64,000 nt of DNA. It comes from Flavobacterium anseongense (lineage in GTDB: Bacteria; Bacteroidota; Bacteroidia; Flavobacteriales; Flavobacteriaceae). The stretch is taken from contig NZ_JAKIHN010000004.1 of NCBI RefSeq assembly GCF_021608185.1, positions 186,001-250,000 of the forward strand, given 5' to 3'. A model generated the notes under the pieces. That model was not told the origin of the DNA, ran no database searches, and saw only the letters and a program-made list of their open reading frames with translations. The number at the start of each line of letters is the position of its first letter. The stretch's first letter is position 1. Both the position numbers and the translations under genes were made by a program. Positions 1 through 7,346 of this stretch are shown here, in pieces.

Positions 1-757
1 GGGATGTTGGATTACCTGAATTTAAAACTACCAAAATATGGGTAATTCCAGTAGGCAAATGTAAAACGTAATCAATGTTTAGCGGATATCCTATTACAGT
101 TCCTGCTGCCGGTGTTATTGTATTATTGGCAACAACCTCATTGCATGATGGAGGCACTGTATCAGTAAAACTGGGATTATTTACTGTGAGAAGTGTTGGA
201 TTGAGTGTTACAGTAAATGCCTGAACCATTGAGTTTCCGCAGCTGTCTGTTACTTTTATTCTGTAAATTCCATTTGTTAAACCCGAAAAGGTGTTGCCTG
301 CCTGAGTTGGAAAGGTCATAGGTCCAGAGATTATGGCATAACTAACAGCTGTTCCCGAATTGACTATAACCGAAATACTACTTGTATTTGAACACGCCTG
401 ATTGAGTGATTCAACGGTATAGTTTAGGGCAATAAACGAAGACGTTATTGTAACATCCTGTTGTTGTGTTGTGGTGTTGCTACCGACAGTTTCTCTCGCA
501 ATAACCCGGTAATTTCCGGCTGTAAGTCCGTTAACGACAGTCTCTGTTCCCGATGCAAAAGGAGTCGTTATGTCGGGGAGTTTATAAACAACAAATACAA
601 TAGAACTTCCCGGAATTGTATTGGTAACTACAAAACTTAAAGAGGCATTTCCCTGACAAGTTTCGTGTGTTGGGGTAACCGTTAAGTTGAACCCAAATCC
701 AATTAGAGGAAATAGCAATACGATTAATAAAACGGGAATGTTAAACAATCTCTTCAT
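1..757 (-). CDS. Large secreted repeat/adhesin-like protein, N-terminal part
   Basis: The reading frame is open from an ATG at 757 down to the window edge (252 codons), so only the N-terminus is present. It starts with MKRLFNIPVLL and a hydrophobic stretch ending near GFGF, a typical signal peptide. Ig/SprB-like beta modules of about 80-90 residues follow, marked by recurring patterns such as GLTAGNYRVIARE and GLTNGIYRIKVTDSCGN. Flavobacterial proteins of this build are usually very long, exported by the type IX system and end in a gliding-motility-type C-terminal domain; that end lies outside the window, so sorting by T9SS is inferred. It is the last gene of its strand on this side, with no partner visible upstream. 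Confidence 0.8.
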   Translation of the reverse strand, partial: MKRLFNIPVLLIVLLFPLIGFGFNLTVTPTHETCQGNASLSFVVTNTIPGSSIVFVVYKLPDITTPFASGTETVVNGLTAGNYRVIARETVGSNTTTQQQDVTITSSFIALNYTVESLNQACSNTSSISVIVNSGTAVSYAIISGPMTFPTQAGNTFSGLTNGIYRIKVTDSCGNSMVQAFTVTLNPTLLTVNNPSFTDTVPPSCNEVVANNTITPAAGTVIGYPLNIDYVLHLPTGITHILVVLNSGNPTS

Positions 758-818
758 GGGGAAACCAGCTGTTCTATTTGGGTAAAGTATACTCAGTTTT
801 CTAACAAATTGAGTTCTT

Positions 819-826
819 CAAATATA
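819..826 (-). promoter_or_regulatory. -7 promoter element for the adhesin-like gene
   Basis: Read on the minus strand this is TATATTTG, an exact match to the Bacteroidota -7 consensus TAnnTTTG, about 60 bases before the ATG at 757. I do not see a clear -33 TTTG at the expected distance. Confidence 0.45.
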
Positions 827-984
827 CGATTTTTTGGATAGTATATTGTTATTTAACAGTTTAGCTTTTAGTTATGAGTTATGAATTATGAGTTAGAGGT
901 AGAACGTTTTTTGTTAGTTTATTGTGAGTCTTCCAATTTTAATTGGCTTACCTTGCCACAACTTGTCAATTCAGGTGTAGCAGT

Positions 985-1575
985 ATGGAGGCGGATTTTG
1001 AAGACTTGATTGCAGGATTTTTGGCAAATGGCATTGGTGTCTCTGAACACTTTTTAAGCGATGGTTTGTGTGAGCACCTGGCATCTAATTTATTGCTGCT
1101 GTATGAGGATAATGAACTCAAACCTGCAGGAGTAGGTAATGACAGTTTGCTACAGCACAGTCAATTGATACGCAAAGACCGAATTTATTGGTTGGATAAA
1201 GAACACAATGACCCTTATGAAAACTTATTCTTTGAAAAGATGGATGCTTTTGTGGCTTACTTAAACGCCACTTGTTACGCTAACATTCGAAGTTATGAAT
1301 TTCATTATTCACTTTATGAAGCGGGCGATTTTTATGTAAAGCACCTTGACCAGTTTAAGGACAACGCCAGTCGGCAATACTCGATGATTTCTTATTTAAA
1401 TCCGGATTGGGTTGGAAAGGATGGAGGAGAACTACTCGTTTACCAAACCGATGCCAACCAAATGATTGCACCTACTCAGGGCAAAACTGTTTTCTTTAAA
1501 AGCAGTGTGCTTGAACATGAAGTATTGGTTACGAACGGACGGCGAATGAGTATTGCGGGGTGGTTGAAGAGGTAA
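985..1575 (+). CDS. 2-oxoglutarate/Fe(II)-dependent oxygenase (prolyl-4-hydroxylase/SM-20 like)
   Basis: A 196-residue double-stranded beta-helix oxygenase. The iron-binding triad is visible as H120-x-D122 (YVKHLDQF) and distal H178 (SSVLEHEV); the 2-oxoglutarate arginine is R186 or R187 (NGRRMSIAGW). The family couples oxidative decarboxylation of 2-oxoglutarate to hydroxylation of a protein or small molecule; the substrate is unknown. The frame extends 14 codons upstream to a TTG at 943, but ATG 985 fits better with the family N-terminus. The gene stands alone. A second copy of its last 28 codons lies at 2066-2152, pointing to past recombination here. Confidence 0.85.
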   Translation: MEADFEDLIAGFLANGIGVSEHFLSDGLCEHLASNLLLLYEDNELKPAGVGNDSLLQHSQLIRKDRIYWLDKEHNDPYENLFFEKMDAFVAYLNATCYANIRSYEFHYSLYEAGDFYVKHLDQFKDNASRQYSMISYLNPDWVGKDGGELLVYQTDANQMIAPTQGKTVFFKSSVLEHEVLVTNGRRMSIAGWLKR

Positions 1576-1604
1576 TCACAAATACAAAACCATTAGCGTG
1601 TTTT

Positions 1605-1955
1605 TTATTTAGCAATACCTGATGGCCTGCTTTTATCTTCCACAATTGTGGTATTGATGTCCCTTTTTGGATCGGTCTTATTGTAATCTTCCAGTGTCTT
1701 ATGACTGGCGCTTGCGCCTTTGTTTATGTAATTTTCGGGATGGCTTTTGTCATCTAGTTCGTGGTAATTGGAATTACGTACAGGACCTTTGGCTGCCAAG
1801 CGTGCGGCAGAATCTTCGTCTTGTGTTCCACCGTCAGTAAACGTATCGTTAGTAGCTCCGCTTTGCGGATCGGGTGCATAGCCCGGGTATTCTTTATTAA
1901 GGTTTTGGAAATTAGTACCTTCCTCTGTTTGCTCATTATTTTTTTTGGTTACCAT
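1605..1955 (-). CDS. Hydrophilic, probably disordered small protein of unknown function
   Basis: A 116-residue protein very rich in D, E, N, K, S and T, with no signal peptide or membrane segment and little predicted hydrophobic core. Such proteins in flavobacteria resemble stress-related disordered proteins, but I recognise no family. It lies between the 2OG oxygenase gene and the displaced copy of that gene's 3' end, so it may have arrived with, or been captured by, the event that created the duplication. An 18-bp gap separates nothing useful: the convergent oxygenase gene ends 30 bases away. Confidence 0.6.
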   Translation of the reverse strand: MVTKKNNEQTEEGTNFQNLNKEYPGYAPDPQSGATNDTFTDGGTQDEDSAARLAAKGPVRNSNYHELDDKSHPENYINKGASASHKTLEDYNKTDPKRDINTTIVEDKSRPSGIAK

Positions 1956-2065
1956 CTTAGCAGTATTTAAAATTTATATAAAGTTAAACATGCTGAGTTT
2001 CCTTTCATTATACTATTATATAAGGGTTTTATATAATTATGTTTGGTTTTTAGTTGAGGTTAAAC

Positions 2066-2152
2066 GTTTTTTTTAAAAGCAGTGTGCTCGAACATGAAGT
2101 TCTGGTTACGAATGGGAGGCGAATGAGTATTGCGGGATGGTTGAAGAAGTAA
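2066..2152 (+). pseudogene. Displaced 3' end of a 2OG-Fe(II) oxygenase gene
   Basis: This stretch encodes VFFKSSVLEHEVLVTNGRR followed by MSIAGWLKK and a stop, matching the last 28 codons of the oxygenase gene at 985-1575. By hand alignment I count about nine base differences in 87, of which eight are synonymous and one gives R to K. Similarity stops abruptly just upstream (near 2062) and right after the stop codon. The fragment has no start and cannot encode a working enzyme. Confidence 0.85.
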
Positions 2153-2166
2153 TTACGAATTATTAA

Positions 2167-2364
2167 TTACGAATGCGACAAGGTTCTTTTTACTTCCCGT
2201 TCCATTTTTGACTTCATCTTAAGTGCTTTCATGGAAGGGGAAATGATGTGATGTCTCCAGTTATGCCCCAAATAATTAAGTTTTTTACTGCGGATGATAG
2301 AATACAGAACGACACTCGTCACGATGATGAGGATAATAGGCTCGGTATTTTTTGGAGTAATCAT
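2167..2364 (-). CDS. Small single-span membrane protein, unknown function
   Basis: A 65-residue protein with one N-terminal transmembrane segment (about residues 8-24, EPIILIIVTSVVLYSII) and a basic, soluble C-terminus rich in K, R and H. The expected topology is N-out with a positively charged cytoplasmic tail. I recognise no family. It sits just beyond the oxygenase gene remnant and reads toward it. The length and lack of conserved motifs leave some chance that it is not a gene. Confidence 0.45.
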   Translation of the reverse strand: MITPKNTEPIILIIVTSVVLYSIIRSKKLNYLGHNWRHHIISPSMKALKMKSKMEREVKRTLSHS

Positions 2365-2570
2365 TACGAGGAGTTTTAGTGAATACTAAGGTACGGAAAA
2401 AATAGGGAAACGAATGGGGTTTGGGAATAGAATTTTGAACTTTAGGGTTTATGTTTTGTTGATGATTACATAAACGAAATAAAAATAGATAGTGCCAGCT
2501 TAAACTACTTATTCACTGGTCGGTTTTTTTATGTTGTTCATCGATGAATTTAGTGCAATCTGACCCATTA

Positions 2571-2636
2571 ATATGGAGTATATATGACGTATATATGACG
2601 TAAATATGGAGTATATATGACGTATATACAGCGTAT
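2571..2636. repeat. Six tandem 11-bp repeats
   Basis: Six consecutive 11-bp units fill these 66 bases exactly. They are variants of ATATGACGTAT: units 1 and 4 have ATATGGAGTAT, units 2, 3 and 5 have ATATGACGTA followed by T or A, and unit 6 has ATACAGCGTAT. The period is about one helical turn. The rest of the 2365-2786 gap holds no gene that I can support. Confidence 0.85.
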
Positions 2637-2786
2637 CTACTTCTTAGGTATTACTAGTACCCGTCCTAAATAACGATACAGTTTATTAAATCAATCCTAT
2701 TATAGTTATGCAAGACATGGTGTTATAATGGTATGAAAATTGTTGCCAAAAAATGCATTTAGATTGCAGCTAATACCAAACACATT

Positions 2787-3098
2787 ATGGCAAAAGTTAT
2801 CATAGACCCTTATTATATTAAACAGTTGGAAGAGTTGGATGGATTACTATATCATGCCAATGAACGTAAGCTGGTTGTTTTGTTTGAAGCGTTAGGGATA
2901 CCTCAGAGTCTGGATAATCTTGCAATTATGAAGGGATGGGAACTTATTACTATTAGTGTTCCTGACAAACAAATGGCGATGCAGCTCAACAAATTAGCGA
3001 CTTATATGCCCAAATTACTATTTGTATTTTCTACTGATATCCCTTTATTTACAGTTTCCGAGGGCTTCAAAAAAAGAAGAGTAAGGAAGGAAAGGTAG
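2787..3098 (+). CDS. Small soluble protein of unknown function
   Basis: A 103-residue protein starting MAKVIIDPYYI. It has a mixed alpha/beta appearance, no signal peptide, and a strongly basic tail (KKRRVRKER), which could bind nucleic acid. I do not recognise a family. The six 11-bp repeats lie 150 bases upstream of its ATG and might act in its control. It converges on the restriction-modification operon whose last gene ends at 3174, so it may be a neighbour of the island's insertion point rather than part of it. Confidence 0.55.
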   Translation: MAKVIIDPYYIKQLEELDGLLYHANERKLVVLFEALGIPQSLDNLAIMKGWELITISVPDKQMAMQLNKLATYMPKLLFVFSTDIPLFTVSEGFKKRRVRKER

Positions 3099-3173
3099 AT
3101 TGGGTTTCATGCTCTAAACAAAATCAGTACATAATTTCAAACGTATTTCTTTTTATTTTCTCCAATGTACCCG

Positions 3174-3605
3174 TTATTGTATTGTGGTTTTGTTTTTCGC
3201 GGCGGCTAATGAGGTTTCGATGGTGGAGATTACTTCGGTGAGGTTTTTGTGGATTTGGGTTGACCAGAAGCGGAATACGAGCCAACCGGATTGTTGAAGA
3301 AATTCGTTTACTTCTTTATCGCGTTCAATATTGCGAAGGATTTTCTTTTCCCAGAACTCCACATTGGTTTGAGGTTTCTTTCTGGTTTCCCAATCCTTAC
3401 CATGAAAGAATTCAGAGTCTATAAATATGGCTATCTTTTGTCTTTTGAAAGTTAAATCAGGTTTGCCGTAAACTGTTTTGTTGTTTTTGCGATAGCGGTG
3501 ACCTAGGTGCCAAAGGGCTTTACTAAGAGTTATTTCTTCTTTACTTCCTTTGCTTTTTACAGCACGCATGTTTTTCGAGCGTTGTTCGGGAGTATGGCGG
3601 TCCAT
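3174..3605 (-). CDS. vsr: Vsr-like (very short patch repair) endonuclease, zinc-less variant
   Basis: A 143-residue member of the Vsr family, which nicks DNA 5' of the T in T:G mismatches left when 5-methylcytosine deaminates. N-terminal MRAVKSKGSKEE, GKPD (catalytic Asp at D50), EFFHGKDW (H68 matches the catalytic His69 of E. coli Vsr) and NVEFWEKKILRNIERD are all present. Against my recollection of E. coli Vsr, the three zinc ligands in this loop (Cys66, His71, Cys73) are replaced by E65, K70 and W72, so the structural zinc site is absent. It is the last gene of the operon, 2 bases after the receiver gene. Guarding the CCGG sites methylated by the cognate enzyme is the natural inference. 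Confidence 0.85.
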   Translation of the reverse strand: MDRHTPEQRSKNMRAVKSKGSKEEITLSKALWHLGHRYRKNNKTVYGKPDLTFKRQKIAIFIDSEFFHGKDWETRKKPQTNVEFWEKKILRNIERDKEVNEFLQQSGWLVFRFWSTQIHKNLTEVISTIETSLAAAKNKTTIQ

Positions 3606-3607
3606 AA

Positions 3608-4015
3608 TTACTGTTCTAAAAGCATAATTAACCTATCTTCTAGGTCGTCTTGATGAGAAAAATATACATTCGAAATATCATCAATTGTTTCTAACAATAA
3701 TTCTCTTAATTCATTTTCGTTTTTAGCTGATGAATAAAAAATTATTGGAACAATTTTATTTGCATCGTAGCTTCTAATTAGTTTGATAATTTCGTTACCA
3801 TTGACTCCTCCTGGTAAATTATTATCTACACAAACAACTTTCATTGAAATACTACTTATCTCAAAGTCTTTATCATTTAAGAGTTCTTCCTGACTAATAA
3901 AATGACTCGGCATAATGTTGTAACCTCGCTCTTCTTTATCTTCGCTAAAGTTTTTTAATATTCCTTCTACTATGATTTCATCATCTTCTATCCAAAGGAC
4001 ATTGTGTAGTTCCAT
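3608..4015 (-). CDS. Stand-alone receiver-like domain protein
   Basis: A 135-residue CheY-like fold. The acidic pair is E10-D11-D12 (VLWIEDDE), the phospho-acceptor is D64 (VVCVDNNLPGG) and a Ser/Ala stretch follows strand 4 (IIFYSSAKN, S95-S96). The conserved Lys after strand 5 is not apparent: the aligned segment reads VYFSHQDDLE. There is no output domain. It starts 9 bases after the dual-ATPase gene, so it is probably the phosphorylation or binding partner of that kinase-like protein. How it would affect restriction or repair is unknown. Confidence 0.75.
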   Translation of the reverse strand: MELHNVLWIEDDEIIVEGILKNFSEDKEERGYNIMPSHFISQEELLNDKDFEISSISMKVVCVDNNLPGGVNGNEIIKLIRSYDANKIVPIIFYSSAKNENELRELLLETIDDISNVYFSHQDDLEDRLIMLLEQ

Positions 4016-4024
4016 GTTCTTGTT

Positions 4025-6268
4025 TTAAATTGTTATTATAAATTCTGTTTTTTTATCATTGTTCAAATTTAATTTGATTGAACCATTCATGTCTTCTAAA
4101 ATTTTTCGAATATGGTATAAACCTATCCCTGATCCTGAAGTGGTTGTGAAACCGATTTCAAATACTTTTTCGAAATATTCTCGATTTATACCTATGCCAT
4201 CATCAATGAACCTTATTTCAAGGTTAGTTTTTTTGGTGTTGAAAATAATTTCAATAGTTTCTGCTTTAGCTCTTCTTGAATTGCTAATTAAATTGTCAAT
4301 AATAATATTAAGTTCAATTGGCTTAACATTTTTAATGAAACGCTCACCTTTAATTTTAGAAATTAAGATGACTGGTTTTTGACTTGAAACAAGACCCAAA
4401 ATATTTTCAATATATTCTGAAATATATTCTATTACATCAATTTCAACTGATGAAGTGAATAATTTGAAATTTGCTTTTGAAGCAAATTTTGAAATAGTTA
4501 ATATTTTTCTGTTTTCTAATAAAACGTAATCAAGAGTTTTCAATAATTGATCACGATCAATTTCTTTTCCTTTTCTAAGTTGCTTTACAAATAATTTTAG
4601 TTCATTATCTATATTTTTTGAACCAATTCCTATATGATGCAAAAAACTAACTACTTCATCAAGGTCTTGAGATTTCACAGATTTCAGAAATAAATTTTCG
4701 GAGGTTCTCTCAGAAATTATTTTATCTTTTTCCCTTATTTCCTCTTCAGCTATTTGAGCTGTAGTTAAAGCGTCTTCTAATCTCTGTTTAATGCTTTGAA
4801 CATTTTCTAATAACTCATTATTTCCTGAATTACGAGCTATATTTTCAATTGAATTTAATACTGCAAACGCACTTTTATTTTCTTCCTGATTTAAACCGAT
4901 TATCTCTAATAAGTTTGAATTAAAATCAATTGAAATTACATTGCTGTTTTGGACGCCAGAGATATAATTTATAATACCTTCAAGGTTATCATTATATCCT
5001 TCGAATCTTTTGAACTCAATACCATATTTCAAAAACTTCATTACATAGTTTTCAAGTTTAGAAATAACAGAGTTAATTAAATAAGACTCTAATTGGAAGT
5101 AACTTTCATTTTTAACCAAGCCGTCTCCTCGACTGGTAGTTTCTTTGAATTCTTCATTATCTCCTGAAATTTCTACTCTACCAATTAATTCCCTCGTACC
5201 AACATACTGACCAATTCTTTTTTGTTGTCTGGTGTCGAGGGAGAAAGAATTTTCTCCAGGTTCTCCATAAGGATAGATACGAATGTTGTTTTTATAAAGA
5301 AATACAGACCCATAATCATGAGCCCTGATACCCATTGCTCTTGTAAAATTATATCTTGCCCTCTTGTCTAAATAATATAATTCAATAAGTATAGAAGACA
5401 ATCTTCTATACTCAATATTACGTTCTACTATTTTATATAATGATTCCCCATCTTTTGAAAATTCGGTTGAGATAGTATGACCATCAGCTGATATTTCAGA
5501 CTTGATATGAATAGTTTTGTTTTTTAAAACTGATAAAAGATTATTTACTACATAACCATTTATTCTCCAATATGGGTTAGCTAATCCTTCATCATATCTT
5601 TTAAACTCTTCAGCGACAACATTGATGTTAAAATTTCTATTGTTGTCTGCTTCAAAAGGGTTTATTAGTTTAGATAAAGAATGCTTTAGCTTAATTATTT
5701 TATTCCCACCCCAATTTGCATCTGGTCTTAATCCGGTAATTTCAAGATAGGTTCCAGTTTTAAATTTTGAAGGGTTGATTTCTAGGACCTGATGATCAAC
5801 TGATATATTTACAAATTCAGCTTTAGCATTCTCCTCAAATTTTGTCCAGTCAACCTTTATCTCTTCAATTTTAGAATTGGTTCCATCTTTTTTCGAGATT
5901 AACCTAAGGTTAGTACCTAATTTGTCACATGAAAATCTTCCGATGCCTTTAGCTCCAGCATAATAAAAGCGGGAGTTAATTTTATCTCTATAATCTAAAT
6001 CCTCAGTGCCGTCTTTTTTTGCAGAATATGCTACGAATAGCCATTTATTTATCAAGTCATCATAGTTCATTCCTTTACCATTGTCCATAATGATAATTTT
6101 TCCGTTTTCTGAAAAAATATTTTCAAATATGATTTCAACTTCAGTTGCATGAGCATCAAAGGAGTTTTTTACCAACTCAAATACAGCAATGTATTCGTCG
6201 GTAATTAAGTCACGGCCTATAATATTTTTAAGTCCTGAACTTATCCTAAATTTTAATTCATCGCTCAT
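4025..6268 (-). CDS. Protein with two GHKL ATPase modules: MORC/Hsp90-like plus histidine-kinase-like
   Basis: A 747-residue protein. The N-terminal Bergerat fold has an N box with E31 and N35 (FELVKNSFDA), a G1 box D62-N-G-K-G-M67 and a G2 box AGAKGIGRFS (104-113), as in Hsp90, MutL and MORC ATPases. A middle region of about 300 residues and a coiled-coil stretch (about 490-525) follow. Then comes a helical segment with LHHIG (H544, H545), which could be a dimerisation/phospho-acceptor region. The C-terminal kinase ATPase has N659/N663, DDGIGI (689-694) and GSGIGL (712-717). No membrane segment or signal peptide is seen, so it is cytoplasmic. Its start overlaps the endonuclease stop by 4 bases and it precedes the receiver gene. 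Its role in restriction is unknown. Confidence 0.85.
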   Translation of the reverse strand: MSDELKFRISSGLKNIIGRDLITDEYIAVFELVKNSFDAHATEVEIIFENIFSENGKIIIMDNGKGMNYDDLINKWLFVAYSAKKDGTEDLDYRDKINSRFYYAGAKGIGRFSCDKLGTNLRLISKKDGTNSKIEEIKVDWTKFEENAKAEFVNISVDHQVLEINPSKFKTGTYLEITGLRPDANWGGNKIIKLKHSLSKLINPFEADNNRNFNINVVAEEFKRYDEGLANPYWRINGYVVNNLLSVLKNKTIHIKSEISADGHTISTEFSKDGESLYKIVERNIEYRRLSSILIELYYLDKRARYNFTRAMGIRAHDYGSVFLYKNNIRIYPYGEPGENSFSLDTRQQKRIGQYVGTRELIGRVEISGDNEEFKETTSRGDGLVKNESYFQLESYLINSVISKLENYVMKFLKYGIEFKRFEGYNDNLEGIINYISGVQNSNVISIDFNSNLLEIIGLNQEENKSAFAVLNSIENIARNSGNNELLENVQSIKQRLEDALTTAQIAEEEIREKDKIISERTSENLFLKSVKSQDLDEVVSFLHHIGIGSKNIDNELKLFVKQLRKGKEIDRDQLLKTLDYVLLENRKILTISKFASKANFKLFTSSVEIDVIEYISEYIENILGLVSSQKPVILISKIKGERFIKNVKPIELNIIIDNLISNSRRAKAETIEIIFNTKKTNLEIRFIDDGIGINREYFEKVFEIGFTTTSGSGIGLYHIRKILEDMNGSIKLNLNNDKKTEFIITI

Positions 6269-7344
6269 TTTATAAATCGTATTTGTAAGTTCAGTTTAAA
6301 GAATAATTCGTTATTTATTTTATACACAGTTCCAAACTCATGACGGGTGCTACTTGCAGTGTCTAATTTGGTGTTGTTTAAAAGGTAATTTTCAAACTCG
6401 TTTTTGTTGTAAATGTGATAACACAGCACTTCTCCATCTTCTTTAACAATCAAATAGCCTCCGGTAGCATCATATTCGCCAGTCCATACTTTAGAAGGCA
6501 TCATACCTAAAGCAATATCAGTTAGGAATCTTTTTATTTTGTAACTATAGAATTTGTGGTCATTTGAAGTATCAAACCCCAAAGGGTTTTTAGCTTGAAT
6601 GTTATCAACCAAACTTTTCACTGTTGAGTCTTTTTCGGTATAGAAAGCAAAAGTAATATCACTTACTATTTTCGGTAGAAGACTGTCTATTAGTGTCAGG
6701 TTATTGGAAAATATTTTCTGTTCTGTTCCTGCGAAACTGAATTGTCCACCTTTATTCAGAACGGCAACAATTCTGTCTCTGATTTTATTTTTGCTATCTA
6801 TCGAATTGATTGAGTTGATTTCCTCATCTGTCAAATTTACTCCCTCAATCTTGTAGACAAAATTAGTTGTTTTACCTGCGTTTAAGAGCGTTGATGGGTT
6901 TCCAATCTGAGACTTAATACTAAATCCAAGTAATGGCATTTGATTAGTTCTTAAATCATGTATAACAATATTGATATCGCTTTTGACTCCTGAACCTGCT
7001 TTCAAGGAAATACATTTAATATCAAGCATGAAAGCTTCTATTTCGGGAACAGGAAAAGTTCGGTCCGTATTGGCTTTTATTTTTTCGAGTAAAAAAGTTG
7101 CTTTCTCTTTGAATATTGCCATTGGTATTCGAAGCAATTCGTTACCTCCTGATGAGATTACTATATCTTGATCAATACTATATTCAAAAGTGCCATTGGA
7201 TTCGGTTCTTAGAATCTTTACAATAGGGAAGAAAACGCCTTTTATTTTTTCGATATTTTCATCACCAGGTGTTAACTGTCCATCGCTTAAAAGTTTAAGT
7301 AATGTGTATATTTCACTCCATTCTCCAACGTTTCCTGTCAGCAT
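6265..7344 (-). CDS. HpaII-family type II restriction endonuclease (predicted CCGG)
   Basis: At 359 residues this matches the usual HpaII length. Recognisable family stretches are the N-terminal GEWSEIYTLLKLLSDG, the central LLGFSIKSQIGNPSTLLNAG and the C-terminal HEFGTVYKINNELFFKLNLQ. A likely PD-(D/E)xK-type core is D123 (VKSDINIV) followed by S142-x-K144 (FSIKS). It would cut unmethylated CCGG, but the site is inferred from family membership. The start lies 2 bases after the methyltransferase stop and its stop overlaps the next gene, so the two enzymes are translated from one message. Confidence 0.88.
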   Translation of the reverse strand: MLTGNVGEWSEIYTLLKLLSDGQLTPGDENIEKIKGVFFPIVKILRTESNGTFEYSIDQDIVISSGGNELLRIPMAIFKEKATFLLEKIKANTDRTFPVPEIEAFMLDIKCISLKAGSGVKSDINIVIHDLRTNQMPLLGFSIKSQIGNPSTLLNAGKTTNFVYKIEGVNLTDEEINSINSIDSKNKIRDRIVAVLNKGGQFSFAGTEQKIFSNNLTLIDSLLPKIVSDITFAFYTEKDSTVKSLVDNIQAKNPLGFDTSNDHKFYSYKIKRFLTDIALGMMPSKVWTGEYDATGGYLIVKEDGEVLCYHIYNKNEFENYLLNNTKLDTASSTRHEFGTVYKINNELFFKLNLQIRFIK

Positions 7345-7346
7345 AT

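Noticed and set aside
943..984. TTG start 14 codons upstream for the oxygenase
   Set aside because: ATG 985 starts with family-like sequence; the upstream codons look like spacer.
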